NCBI RefSeq assembly: GCF_947631635.1
Contig: NZ_CANRMB010000015.1
Coordinates: forward strand, 1 to 64,000
Origin: an uncultured Dysosmobacter sp.
GTDB lineage: Bacteria; Bacillota; Clostridia; Oscillospirales; Oscillospiraceae
Length of the DNA: 64,000 nt
Direction: 5' to 3'
Shown: one piece after another, positions 16,150-25,805 of the stretch
How the letters are laid out: each line of letters opens with the position of its first letter
Numbering within the stretch: the first letter of the stretch is position 1
Translations under genes and position numbers: made by a program
The notes under the pieces: generated by a model
Told to the model about the DNA's origin: nothing
The model's database searches: none
Seen by the model: the letters and a program-made list of their open reading frames with translations, nothing else

Positions 16150-17274
16150 CTACTGAAACTCCGCCAGGACGGCGGCATAGTCGTCGATGTGGTCCTCCAG
16201 GCCGTCCACGCCATAGGTCCCCACGCTCAGCACCACCCGGCCCTGCCAGGCCAGCATATGGGCGTTCTCCCCGTCGCGGGCCAGGGCCAGCCGGTCAAAG
16301 CCGGGGCGGTCCAGCTCCGTGAAGGTCAGGCCGTCGAAATGGTCCAGCCATTCCTCGTACAGCGGTTCCGCCAGGGCGGGAATGCGGAGGATGTCACACT
16401 GGTTGATGACGCTCCGCTCCCCGGTGAACGAGTCCCATACGTCGTAGTGACCGGGGACCAGGAAGGTGGGGTTCATCAGGCAGACGCCGGACTCCCGGTC
16501 CGCCGCCGTCAGGCCGGGGTCCAGCTGCTCCCCCAGCAGGCAGGGGATGGGCTTTGTCAGCTCGTCCAGGTCCGCCCCCCAGCTGGCGCCGATCCGGGTG
16601 AAGGGGTAGCTCAAAAAGATGCTCTCCATCAGCAGGAAAAGCGCCAGACCCAGGACCGTCCCCCGGCGGCACCGCCGCCAGTCCCCGGTGTGAGACCGGG
16701 GCAGGCCTGCCGCCAGCTGGCGGCGCAGATATCGGAGCTTTCGCAGGGTCCTGACGGTGTCCCACACCAGCCAGGGCACCAGAAGCGCCCCCAGGAACAT
16801 ACCGGTATTGGCCTTCAGGAGGAAGTTCATCACCGGCCTGTCGGAGCTTAAGATCCGATAGGCGGCAAGGGCCACACATCCAGCCAAAAACAGCCATGCC
16901 AGCAGCAGGCTCCGCCGCTCCTTCCGCAGCATCCGGTCCCAGGCCCATCCGGCGGCCACCGGGTCTGTCTCCAGCTCCGGCGCGGCGGGGTCCCGGCAGA
17001 CATAGACCTGGTAATTCCACAGGAAGGCCGCCGTCTCCCAGCCCAGCTGCCGGTAGACCGCCTCCCGCTCCTGCCGGGCCTCATAGGTCTCCGCCTTTGG
17101 AAAAGGCTCCAGGCGGAAGCGGACCTTGGCGGGCTCCTCCCGGCGGAAGCGGGCAATGCGGCTGCCGCACTCCTCCACCATCCAGCCCTGGGCCGCCATG
17201 TCCTCCAGCCAGGATTCCATGACGCCGCTGTTCCAGTGGTTCTCCGGCATCAGGGCCCTTTTCTTCTCTCTCAT
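16150..17274 (-). CDS. DUF2812 membrane protein, first copy in operon
   Basis: A 374-residue paralogue of the downstream gene with the same layout: DUF2812 at residues 15-115 (WLEDMAAQGWMVEECGSR, VRFRLEPFP, QLGWETAA), membrane helices near 135-152, 165-185 and 212-230, and a C-terminal domain ending in a conserved GRVVLSVGTYG segment that corresponds to GREVLFLEYDG in the partner. The start overlaps the PadR stop by four bases (ATGA), so translation is coupled. The two paralogues could form a heteromeric complex; this is inference. Confidence 0.8.
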   Translation of the reverse strand: MREKKRALMPENHWNSGVMESWLEDMAAQGWMVEECGSRIARFRREEPAKVRFRLEPFPKAETYEARQEREAVYRQLGWETAAFLWNYQVYVCRDPAAPELETDPVAAGWAWDRMLRKERRSLLLAWLFLAGCVALAAYRILSSDRPVMNFLLKANTGMFLGALLVPWLVWDTVRTLRKLRYLRRQLAAGLPRSHTGDWRRCRRGTVLGLALFLLMESIFLSYPFTRIGASWGADLDELTKPIPCLLGEQLDPGLTAADRESGVCLMNPTFLVPGHYDVWDSFTGERSVINQCDILRIPALAEPLYEEWLDHFDGLTFTELDRPGFDRLALARDGENAHMLAWQGRVVLSVGTYGVDGLEDHIDDYAAVLAEFQ

Positions 17275-17588
17275 AGCAGTCTCTCCTCCCGGTCTCCATC
17301 ATCCACACACAGCTTCAGTCGGCTCAGCTCCTGCCGGAACAGGCCCAGACCCCGGTCCGTGATGGCGTAGGTCCGTTTCCGTCCCTCCACCGCCGTCTCC
17401 CGGATCAGGCCCTCCTCCTCAAATTTTGCCAATATGGTGTACAGCGTCCCCGGTCCCAGGGGGACCCGGCCCGCCGTGGTATCGTCCACAAACCGCACGA
17501 TCTCCGTGCCGCACCGCTCCTGCCGCAGCAGGGACAGCAGGACGTAAAACATGCTCTCCGTCAGGACATTCAGGGGTTCCTTCGCCAT
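17271..17588 (-). CDS. PadR-family transcriptional regulator
   Basis: A 105-residue winged-helix repressor. It carries the PadR pattern: LTESMFYVLLSLLRQERCG, GTLYTILAKFEEEGLI and GRKRTYAITDRGL. It heads an operon with two DUF2812 genes and a DUF6774 gene. Its own promoter contains two copies of a 17-base dyad, one exactly between the -35 and -10 boxes, so it almost certainly represses its operon. The start has GAGGAGAGG upstream. Confidence 0.92.
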   Translation of the reverse strand: MAKEPLNVLTESMFYVLLSLLRQERCGTEIVRFVDDTTAGRVPLGPGTLYTILAKFEEEGLIRETAVEGRKRTYAITDRGLGLFRQELSRLKLCVDDGDREERLL

Positions 17589-17602
17589 GTGCCTCTCCTC
17601 CG

Positions 17603-17659
17603 ATATCGAAACACGATATTATCTGTCCTCAGTATAATATCGTGTTTCGATATTGTCAA
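17603..17659 (-). promoter_or_regulatory. PadR operon promoter with two operator dyads
   Basis: On the minus strand TTGACA and TATACT are separated by exactly 17 bases, and those 17 bases are the dyad ATATCGAAACACGATAT. The reverse complement of the same 17-mer recurs at 17603-17619, just after the transcription start. Binding at either site would block RNA polymerase. Confidence 0.85.
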
Positions 17660-17777
17660 CAGGATCTTCCGCGGCCTGGAAGCTTTTCCCTGTCCTGGCA
17701 GGTTTTGAGGGTTGCTTCCAACAGCGGTTCTCCTGTACCATAGATTGCGGAAAACACCACAGAAAGGAAGAAACAGC

Positions 17778-18641
17778 ATGAATCCACGATGTAAACATCC
17801 CCAAGGCGCTTCCAGGGATACATACCGCCAGTCCCGCCTTTGGCGGCGGGCCAGTCTTGCCGGCAGGCGGTTTTTGTGCGGCCTGCTGACTGCGGCTGCC
17901 CTGGCCGTGCCCGCCCGGGCCTCCAGGACCGTGCCCGTCCAGGTGGACGGCGAGACGCTCTCCGGCACCTCCTATTTGGAGCAGGGCGTCACTTATGTTC
18001 CTCTGCGGAACCTGCTGGACGCCTTCGGCGGCTGGCAGGTCTCCTGGGACAGCCAGGCCCAGGAGGCGGTGGCGGTGTCCGGCTCCACCCGGCTGACGGC
18101 GGACCCGGCGGAAAATACCGTCACCGTGGACGGCAGAGAGTATGCCGCCCAGGTGACCGTCACCGGCGGGCGGACCTATGTCCCCCTGCGGCTGGTGACG
18201 GAGGCTCTGGGCGGCACAGCGGAGTGGGACCCCTACCTCCAGGGTGCGGCGGTGACTTCAGCGAATGCCGACTATGACGCCATGGACCTGTACTGGTTAT
18301 CCCGCATCATCAGCGCCGAGAGCGGCGGCGAGCCTCTGCGGGGCCAGATTGCCGTGGGCAATGTGGTGCTGAACCGGGTGGCCAGCCGGGAGTTCCCCAA
18401 CACCATTCCCGGCGTTATCTTCGACCGCAAGGACGCCGTGCAGTTTGAGCCGGTGGAAAACGGCACCGTGTACCGCACCCCCACGGCCCAGTCTGTGGAG
18501 GCGGCCAAGCAGGTGCTGGACGGCCGCCAGGTCATCGGAAAGGCCCTGTACTTTTACGCCCCCGCCCTCTCCCAGGGCGCCTGGATCAACGCCAACCGGA
18601 CCTATTACCAAACCATCGGGTGCCACCGCTTCTACCTGTAA
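17778..18641 (+). CDS. Cell wall hydrolase with stalk domain (SleB-like)
   Basis: A 287-residue exported protein. A signal peptide covers about residues 20-48 (LAGRRFLCGLLTAAALAVPARA). Residues 55-160 hold two repeats of the copper-amine-oxidase-N/stalk domain (TYVPLRNLLDAFG, TYVPLRLVTEALG), a surface anchoring module. Residues 170-287 form a SleB/CwlJ-type hydrolase domain (ISAESGGEPLRGQIAVGNVV, with the catalytic Glu, and GKALYFYAP). Such enzymes cut spore cortex or vegetative peptidoglycan. I use the ATG at 17778, preceded by AAAGGAAG. Confidence 0.85.
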   Translation: MNPRCKHPQGASRDTYRQSRLWRRASLAGRRFLCGLLTAAALAVPARASRTVPVQVDGETLSGTSYLEQGVTYVPLRNLLDAFGGWQVSWDSQAQEAVAVSGSTRLTADPAENTVTVDGREYAAQVTVTGGRTYVPLRLVTEALGGTAEWDPYLQGAAVTSANADYDAMDLYWLSRIISAESGGEPLRGQIAVGNVVLNRVASREFPNTIPGVIFDRKDAVQFEPVENGTVYRTPTAQSVEAAKQVLDGRQVIGKALYFYAPALSQGAWINANRTYYQTIGCHRFYL

Positions 18642-18702
18642 TTGACTTTTGGGCCTTTGAGGACTACAATGGGAGCATCATCAAAGAAAAGGAGCATTTG
18701 AT

Positions 18703-19497
18703 ATGCTGTTTTCCGGCCATCCCAGGACCCATTACAACAACGCCCCGGCCCATGAGGTCATCTGCCAGCTGCGGTTCCCCACCATTCTCTCCATCAACAA
18801 TGTGGAGCCCGCTGATTTTCAGGAGGCCATCCGGGAGGAATTCCCCCAGTACGTCCGGCGGCAGGATGTCTCCGCCCCCAAGGTCACCGGTCTGGGCGGC
18901 CCCAATCCCAAAGTGGAGCAGCAGCCCCCTGTCACCAACTACAACTTCCTCTCCGCCGACGGGCAGTGGAAGCTGAACCTGACCAAGGACTTCATCGCCC
19001 TGTCCACCCTGCGCTACTCCAGCTGGGAGGAATTCGCCCGCCAGCTGGACAAGCCCCTGGCGGCCTTCATCAAGCTGTACAAGCCCGCCTATTTCCAGCG
19101 GGTGGGCCTGCGCTATGTCAACATCTTCTCCCGCCGGCGGCTCGGCATTGAGGACGAAAAGTGGGCGGACCTGATCGCCCCCGCCTATATCGGCCCGCTC
19201 TGTGAGCCGGATGTGCTCGAGGGCAACTTCCTCAACTGCGCCTGCGACCTGCTGTTCCATTTGGACTCCAGCAGTCAGGCCAAGATCCACGCCGGTCTGG
19301 GCCGGATCAAGACCGCCAAGGCCGACGCGCCCCAGGACCCTGAGGTGAAATATATCCTGGACATGGACCTGTCCATGGGCGGCAATGTGCCCTGCACCCT
19401 GTCCGCCGCCGGGTTGGAGACGCTGCACGGCCATGCCACCCGTATCTTTGAGGGTGTCGTCACCGACAAGCTCCGCGACGCCATGGACCCCGCTTGA
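18703..19497 (+). CDS. TIGR04255 family protein
   Basis: A 264-residue cytoplasmic protein of the TIGR04255 type, recognised by the N-terminal YNNAPAHEVICQLRFP, the central FQRVGLRYVNIF and the C-terminal HGHATRIFEGVVTDKLRDAM. No biochemical role is known for the family; members often lie near defence or stress genes, but here the neighbours are ordinary. The start has AAAGGAG upstream, and a strong terminator follows. Confidence 0.75.
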   Translation: MLFSGHPRTHYNNAPAHEVICQLRFPTILSINNVEPADFQEAIREEFPQYVRRQDVSAPKVTGLGGPNPKVEQQPPVTNYNFLSADGQWKLNLTKDFIALSTLRYSSWEEFARQLDKPLAAFIKLYKPAYFQRVGLRYVNIFSRRRLGIEDEKWADLIAPAYIGPLCEPDVLEGNFLNCACDLLFHLDSSSQAKIHAGLGRIKTAKADAPQDPEVKYILDMDLSMGGNVPCTLSAAGLETLHGHATRIFEGVVTDKLRDAMDPA

Positions 19498-19523
19498 CCT
19501 CTCTCATTCACAGACAAAAAAGC

Positions 19524-19562
19524 ATTCCGCTGTCCGTCCCTGAACAGCGGAATCTTTTTTTT
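19524..19562 (+). terminator. Terminator after TIGR04255 gene
   Basis: ATTCCGCTGT/ACAGCGGAAT stem followed by CTTTTTTTTT. Confidence 0.8.
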
Positions 19563-19619
19563 GTAAAAACCGCAAGAAACCGTTTGCTCTGGCGTTTCAG
19601 ATTTTAGGAATTTTCTATA

Positions 19620-21049
<1,430 letters not shown>

Positions 21050-21067
21050 TCTTCTCTTTTGACCGGC

Positions 21068-21106
21068 AAAAAGGCGAGGAACGAAACGTTCCTCGCCTTT
21101 TTCTTT
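21068..21106 (+). terminator. Terminator after gdhA
   Basis: AAAGGCGAGGAAC/GTTCCTCGCCTTT stem followed by TTCTTTT; it directly abuts element copy C. Confidence 0.8.
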
Positions 21107-21288
21107 TATAATCAAATCACTTGAAACGTGATCAATTCACTTTTCAAGTGTCACAGCGCATGTGCGCTGTGACAGGCCGCGGTCCGCGGCCTTGATTTGC
21201 ATTTCATAGTCCATCACTGTGCGCTTTACGCACAGCGGGCATCGCCCGCTTGAAAAATCCCATGCGATTTTTCAAGTTCATGGACTAT
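21107..21288 (-). repeat. Six-hairpin dispersed element, copy C
   Basis: Same element as copy A in the opposite direction, 182 bp. All six hairpins are intact. Its outer ten bases form the last codons and the stop codon of cysK. Confidence 0.85.
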
Positions 21289-22216
21289 CCACCTGGAACA
21301 TGGGGGTGGAGAGATACCGCTCGCCGCTGTCCGGCAGAAGTGCCACGATCACCTTGCCCCGGTTTTCCGGCCGCTTCGCCAGCTCCGCCGCCGCCCAGAC
21401 CGCCGCGCCAGAGGTGATGCCCACCAGGATGCCCTCCCGCTGAGCCAGTTCCCGGCCTGCGGCATAGGCGTCCTGATCCGTCACGGGGATGATCTCATCC
21501 ACCACGGCCCGGTCCAGGTTCTCCGGCACGAAATTGGCGCCGATGCCCTGGAGGCCGTGGGGACCGGCGTGGCCCTGGGTCAGCAGGGGCGAGGAGGCCG
21601 GCTCCACGCCCACCACCCGCACAGCGGGATTCCGCACTTTCAGATACCGTCCGGTTCCGCTGATGGTTCCGCCTGTACCGATGCCCGCCACGAAGATGTC
21701 CACCTTCCCCTCGGTGTCCTCCCAGATCTCCGGCCCGGTGGTCAGGACGTGGGCCTCGGGATTGGCGGGGTTCTCAAACTGTCCGGCGATGATGCTGCCG
21801 GGGATGGTCCGCTGCAGCTCCTCCGCCTTGGCGACCGCCCCCGCCATGCCCTCTTTTCCCGGTGTCAGCACGATCCCCGCGCCGTAGGCGGCGATGAGAC
21901 TCCGCCGCTCCACACTCATGGTGTCCGGCATGGTGAGGATGACATGATAGCCCTTTGCGGCACCCACGGCGGCAAGACCGATGCCGGTGTTGCCGGAGGT
22001 GGGTTCAATGATGGTGCCGCCGGGGGCCAGACGGCCCTCCTGCTCCGCCTTGGCGATCATATGGGCCGCCACCCGGTCCTTGGCGCTGCCCGCTGGATTC
22101 ATGCACTCCAGCTTCGCCAGGAGCACGGCGGGCACTCCTTCGGCTTCCTCATAGCGCTTCAGTTCCATCAGCGGGGTATGCCCAATCAGGTCCGCGACAC
22201 TGTTTACGATTTTCAT
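21278..22216 (-). CDS. cysK: Cysteine synthase A (O-acetylserine sulfhydrylase)
   Basis: Makes cysteine from O-acetylserine and sulfide using PLP. The 312 residues match the family. The PLP lysine is in NPAGSAKDRVA near residue 44, the phosphate loop is TSGNTGIGLA, and GIGTGGTISGTGRYLK lies near residue 177. The start at 22216 follows AGGAGG. The final residues DSP and the stop codon are encoded by the end of repeat copy C, so insertion of that element has rewritten the extreme C-terminus without harming the fold. Confidence 0.95.
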   Translation of the reverse strand: MKIVNSVADLIGHTPLMELKRYEEAEGVPAVLLAKLECMNPAGSAKDRVAAHMIAKAEQEGRLAPGGTIIEPTSGNTGIGLAAVGAAKGYHVILTMPDTMSVERRSLIAAYGAGIVLTPGKEGMAGAVAKAEELQRTIPGSIIAGQFENPANPEAHVLTTGPEIWEDTEGKVDIFVAGIGTGGTISGTGRYLKVRNPAVRVVGVEPASSPLLTQGHAGPHGLQGIGANFVPENLDRAVVDEIIPVTDQDAYAAGRELAQREGILVGITSGAAVWAAAELAKRPENRGKVIVALLPDSGERYLSTPMFQVDSP

Positions 22217-22275
22217 GGCAGGTCCCTCCTGTTTTCGTTTGCTTCTATCATACACCTGTTTTTCCCTTCTTGCAA

Positions 22276-22306
22276 CGAAAATCCGGCTGGCATCCGCCAG
22301 CCGGAT
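22276..22306 (-). terminator. Terminator after the RsiV-like gene
   Basis: ATCCGGCTGG/CCAGCCGGAT stem; on the minus strand it is followed by TTTTCG. Confidence 0.7.
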
Positions 22307-22310
22307 CCTC

Positions 22311-23159
22311 TTATGACGCGATAATGAACTCCACATACCCCAGTACGCCGGGGGCCACCGCATAGGGCTCGAACACCACTACGGGATCTCCTGATCCATT
22401 CAAATAGAATAGCGTGGTCTCATCCACGCTGGAAAAGCCGCCCATGGACTCGTCGAAGTATACCGTGGGATCCTCCGCCGCGGCCATTTGGGTTCGGATG
22501 CTCTCGTTGCACACGCTTACCCAGTCCTCCCCCAAGACATCCGCCAGGGTCAGTTCCTTTTCCTCCGTCAGGTCCAGATTATAGTAGGCCCGCTCCCAGT
22601 ACGCATTGGTAAAGGAGACGTTGAACTCCACCAGAAAGGACACGACGCCCTCCCGCTGGGACTTGATCTCATAGGTGACGGAGACTCCCATGCCATGGGC
22701 CTCCCATTCCTCCTGGGTGCCTCCGGTAGACAGGAAAGCCTCCTTGTACTCCTCTACCAGCTGATTGCCCTCGGTGATTTTCTGGTCCACTCGCCGCTGA
22801 ATCTCCTCATTAACCCTTTGGGTAAACTCTCCATCCCCCTGTATGGCGGGCTGCTCCACTTCCAATGTCCGGTCTGCGTTCGTGTCGGTGAAGCTGCGGA
22901 CTGTCAGCACCTGGAACAATCCGCCCAGCACCGGTACCTCCGCCGCCGCGGCCGCCACGGTGGGCGAGAGGTTCAGCGTCCCCACCAGCACCACAAAGCA
23001 GGCGGCCACGCCTCCCAGACTCCGCCGGAAATACCGGCTTCTCCGGTTTTTCCGGTAATTTTCCCGGCCCTGCCAAATGCCCGCTTCCACATGGGACGCC
23101 AGTTCCTCCGGGATGGGTGTGTCCAGATAGTCCTGCTTTGCCTTGTTAAACTCATTCAT
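22311..23159 (-). CDS. Anti-sigma factor, RsiV-like, DUF3298 domain
   Basis: A 282-residue membrane protein that should hold the co-encoded ECF sigma factor inactive. Residues 1-45 are the cytoplasmic sigma-binding part, one membrane helix lies at about 48-72 (LGGVAACFVVLVGTLNLSP), and the outer part carries DUF3298 (WERAYYNLDLTEEKELTLAD, VVVFEPYAVAPGVLGYVEF). In Bacillus and Clostridioides, RsiV binds lysozyme through this domain and is then cleaved. The gene starts four bases inside the sigma gene, so the pair is translationally coupled. Confidence 0.85.
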   Translation of the reverse strand: MNEFNKAKQDYLDTPIPEELASHVEAGIWQGRENYRKNRRSRYFRRSLGGVAACFVVLVGTLNLSPTVAAAAAEVPVLGGLFQVLTVRSFTDTNADRTLEVEQPAIQGDGEFTQRVNEEIQRRVDQKITEGNQLVEEYKEAFLSTGGTQEEWEAHGMGVSVTYEIKSQREGVVSFLVEFNVSFTNAYWERAYYNLDLTEEKELTLADVLGEDWVSVCNESIRTQMAAAEDPTVYFDESMGGFSSVDETTLFYLNGSGDPVVVFEPYAVAPGVLGYVEFIIAS

Positions 23160-23647
23160 TCGATTTCCACTCCTTCCAATGATACCCGCAGCTTCTTTAG
23201 GCCAGTGTACAGCCGGGTCTTGACCGTGCTGAGCGTACAGCCTGTCACGGCGCTGATCTCCTTGAGAGACAAGTCCTCATAAAACCGCAGCCGGATGATC
23301 GTCCCCACCTCGGCCGGCAGGGCGTCCACCCGCCGGGCCAGAGAGCCATCCTCCGGCAGCGGGTCCTCATAGCTGCCGGTATCCAGCGCCTCCGGCGGCA
23401 CAAAGGCCACCCGCTTTCGCTGCCGGAGCTGGTCTGTACACACGTTGACCAAAATGCGGTAGAACCAGGTGCGCACGGCGTCCGGCTCCCGCAGGCTGTC
23501 CCGTTTTTCCAGTGCTGTGCAGACGGCGGTCTGTACCGCGTTCAGAGCCTCTTCCCTGTTTTTCAGACAGCTGTAAGCCAGGCGGTAAAACCGCGCCTGT
23601 TCCTCCACAAGAAATCTGGTCAAATCCGCTTCTCTGATCTGTGACAC
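23156..23647 (-). CDS. ECF RNA polymerase sigma factor, SigV-like
   Basis: A 163-residue sigma factor. Region 2 is at residues about 12-75 (FYRLAYSCLKNREEALNAVQ, TWFYRILVNVC) and region 4 at 110-158 (LSLKEISAVTGCTLSTVKTR). I chose the GTG at 23647 because AAAGGA precedes it and the resulting length equals that of SigV; longer frames reach into the promoter. An ECF-type promoter upstream indicates autoregulation, and the RsiV-like partner suggests a lysozyme or envelope stress response. Confidence 0.88.
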   Translation of the reverse strand: MSQIREADLTRFLVEEQARFYRLAYSCLKNREEALNAVQTAVCTALEKRDSLREPDAVRTWFYRILVNVCTDQLRQRKRVAFVPPEALDTGSYEDPLPEDGSLARRVDALPAEVGTIIRLRFYEDLSLKEISAVTGCTLSTVKTRLYTGLKKLRVSLEGVEIE

Positions 23648-23679
23648 ATGTATGGTCCTTTCTGTCTCGTTCTGTTTGA

Positions 23680-23710
23680 TAGACGAATGAAGGCGGGAAA
23701 AAGTTTGAAA
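23680..23710 (-). promoter_or_regulatory. ECF-type autoregulated promoter
   Basis: On the minus strand TTTCAAACTT resembles the AAC-containing -35 of ECF sigma factors, and CGTCTA follows at the expected distance as -10. No sigma-A boxes are evident here. Confidence 0.5.
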
Positions 23711-23734
23711 AGATCCCATATTTTTTATCATGCG

Positions 23735-23774
23735 CAGAGAGCACCCGTCCATTTCTTGGACGGGTGCTCTCTGC
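23735..23774. terminator. Terminator after the ABC efflux operon
   Basis: CAGAGAGCACCCGTCC pairs perfectly with GGACGGGTGCTCTCTG around a short loop. It separates the ABC operon from the sigma promoter. Confidence 0.65.
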
Positions 23775-23794
23775 AATTTCTTCTGCCCGGCAGC

Positions 23795-25063
23795 TCACTC
23801 ATACCGCAGGGCGTCGATGGGGTTCAGCTTGGCCGCCTTGTTGGCGGGGAGATAGCCGAACAGAATGCCGATGCCCACACTGACGCCGAAGCTCACCGCC
23901 ACCGCCGTCACGTCCGGGGTGGCGTTGAAGGTGATGCCCCCGGCGTCCCCGCCAGTGATCTCCTGCACCAGCATCCCGCCGAACACCGCCCCCAGGCCCG
24001 TGGACAGCAGGAACCCGAAGGCAATGCCCAGCAGTCCGCCGATGGCGGAGGTGGTGCCCGCCTCGATGATGAACTGGCGGCGGATGTCCCGCCGCTTGGC
24101 CCCCAGGGACTTGCGGATGCCGATCTCCCGGGTCCGCTCCGTGACGGACACCAGCATGATGTTCATGATGCCGATGCCGCCCACCAGCAGGCTGATGGCG
24201 GCGATGGCGATCAGCACCGCCATGGCGACGCCCATCATGACATTGATCATGTTCACCTGGTCCAGCATGGACTGCACGGCATAGTATTCATAAACATGCT
24301 CCCCGGTCTCGTCCTGATAGAAATTCATCAGGAAACCCAAAAGAAGCGCCTGGGCCTCCTGCACCATATCCCGGGAGACGGCAGTGAGCTGGTACAGGGA
24401 GACATAGCTGGTGCCGGAGAGCCGCATGGCGTTGGGATAGGGGATGAACGCCTGGTCGTCTCCCCGTCCCTCCTCCAGCGTATCGCTGTTCTGGGCCAGC
24501 ACGCCCACCACGGTGTAGGGCACACCGCCGATGGAGAGGGTCTTGCCCAGGGCGTCGCCGCCCAGGATCACCTGCTCCACATAGGCGCCCACGACACAGA
24601 CGTTATTCCGGGTGACGATATCCACGTATTGGAGATAGCGCCCTTTGGCCAGCCGGTCGCCATCCAGGGTGGTGTTGGTCTGGGGCTGATACATGGCCTC
24701 GCTGACGCCGTAGATACTGGTCTTTTGATACTCCTCGCTGCCGCTGCGGACGCCCTGCCCGCCGCTGACCCAGGGACTGATGCCGTCAAACGCCTCGGGG
24801 TGCGCATCCACAAAGGCGTACATCTCCTCCGGGGTGATGTTGCTGGTGGTGCCGTCGCCCCGGCCCCAGGTGTAGGCGTAGATCTGGGTCACGCCCACCT
24901 TCTCCACCTGCTGCTCCACCATGCCGGTGAGACCGTTGCCCAGAGAGATGATGACGATGACCGCCCCCACGCCGATGATGATGCCCAGCATGGTCAGAAA
25001 AGCCCGCATCTTGCTGGTCCGCAGGGAGTTGATGGCCAGCTTGAAGGATTGGGTGAAATTCAT
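23795..25063 (-). CDS. ABC transporter permease, MacB type
   Basis: A 422-residue membrane subunit of a MacB-like export machine. It has an N-terminal helix (MLGIIIGVGAVIVIISLGNG), a large extracytoplasmic MacB_PCD domain over residues about 45-270, and three C-terminal helices of the FtsX domain starting near residue 290 (VLIAIAAISLLVGGIGIMNI, ERTREIGIRKSLGAKRRDI). It overlaps the ATPase gene by four bases. With the adaptor it would move substrates such as peptides or antibiotics out of the cell. Confidence 0.92.
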   Translation of the reverse strand: MNFTQSFKLAINSLRTSKMRAFLTMLGIIIGVGAVIVIISLGNGLTGMVEQQVEKVGVTQIYAYTWGRGDGTTSNITPEEMYAFVDAHPEAFDGISPWVSGGQGVRSGSEEYQKTSIYGVSEAMYQPQTNTTLDGDRLAKGRYLQYVDIVTRNNVCVVGAYVEQVILGGDALGKTLSIGGVPYTVVGVLAQNSDTLEEGRGDDQAFIPYPNAMRLSGTSYVSLYQLTAVSRDMVQEAQALLLGFLMNFYQDETGEHVYEYYAVQSMLDQVNMINVMMGVAMAVLIAIAAISLLVGGIGIMNIMLVSVTERTREIGIRKSLGAKRRDIRRQFIIEAGTTSAIGGLLGIAFGFLLSTGLGAVFGGMLVQEITGGDAGGITFNATPDVTAVAVSFGVSVGIGILFGYLPANKAAKLNPIDALRYE

Positions 25064-25800
25064 ACCGCCGCCTCCTCTTCCCCGCTCTCCGCGGGCCGGA
25101 CCACAGCCCTGGGGTCTTTGGCGTCCCCGTCGTAGATGATGCGGCCGTCCTGCAGGCGGATGATCCGCCTGGCCTTGACGGCGATGGAGTTGTCATGGGT
25201 GATGAGGACCACGGTGTCCCCCTCGGCGTTGAGCTTTTGCAGAAAGCCCAGCACCTCCCGGCCGGTCCGGGAATCCAGCGCGCCGGTGGGTTCGTCGGCC
25301 AGGATCACCGACGGCTCCCCCGCCAGCGCCCGGGCGATGGACACCCGCTGCTGCTGGCCGCCGGAGAGCTGGCTGGGCAGATTCTTCCGCTTTTCCGCCA
25401 GCCCCACCCGTTCCAGGGAGCGGACCGCCCGCTCCCGCCGCTCCTCGGGGCCTACCCCGGCGTACAGCAGCGGCAGCTCCACGTTTTCCTGTACCGTCAG
25501 CTTGGGGATCAGGTTGTACTGCTGGAAGATGAAGCCCAGCATCTTGTTGCGGATCTCCGCCTGCTGATCGTCATCCATGGTGGACACGTCCACGCCGCCC
25601 AGGTGGTAGTTCCCCGAGGTGGGCACATCCAGGCAGCCGATGATGTTCATGGCCGTGGACTTGCCGGAGCCGGACTGACCCACGATGGCCACGAACTCCC
25701 CCTGGTCGATGGTCATGCTGACCCCGTCCAGGGCGTGGACCTCCTCTGTGCCCATCTGGTAGATCTTATAGATGTCCTTCAATTCGATGAGATGCTCCAA
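25060..25800 (-). CDS. ABC transporter ATP-binding protein, MacB/LolD type
   Basis: A 246-residue ATPase with Walker [16 protein letters not shown] near residue 41, signature [15 protein letters not shown] near residue 142, Walker B VILADEPT, and the H-loop VLITHD. It powers the adjacent MacB-type permease. It begins five bases after the adaptor gene, so the three genes form one operon. Confidence 0.95.
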   Translation of the reverse strand: MEHLIELKDIYKIYQMGTEEVHALDGVSMTIDQGEFVAIVGQSGSGKSTAMNIIGCLDVPTSGNYHLGGVDVSTMDDDQQAEIRNKMLGFIFQQYNLIPKLTVQENVELPLLYAGVGPEERRERAVRSLERVGLAEKRKNLPSQLSGGQQQRVSIARALAGEPSVILADEPTGALDSRTGREVLGFLQKLNAEGDTVVLITHDNSIAVKARRIIRLQDGRIIYDGDAKDPRAVVRPAESGEEEAAV

Positions 25801-25805
25801 TCAGA

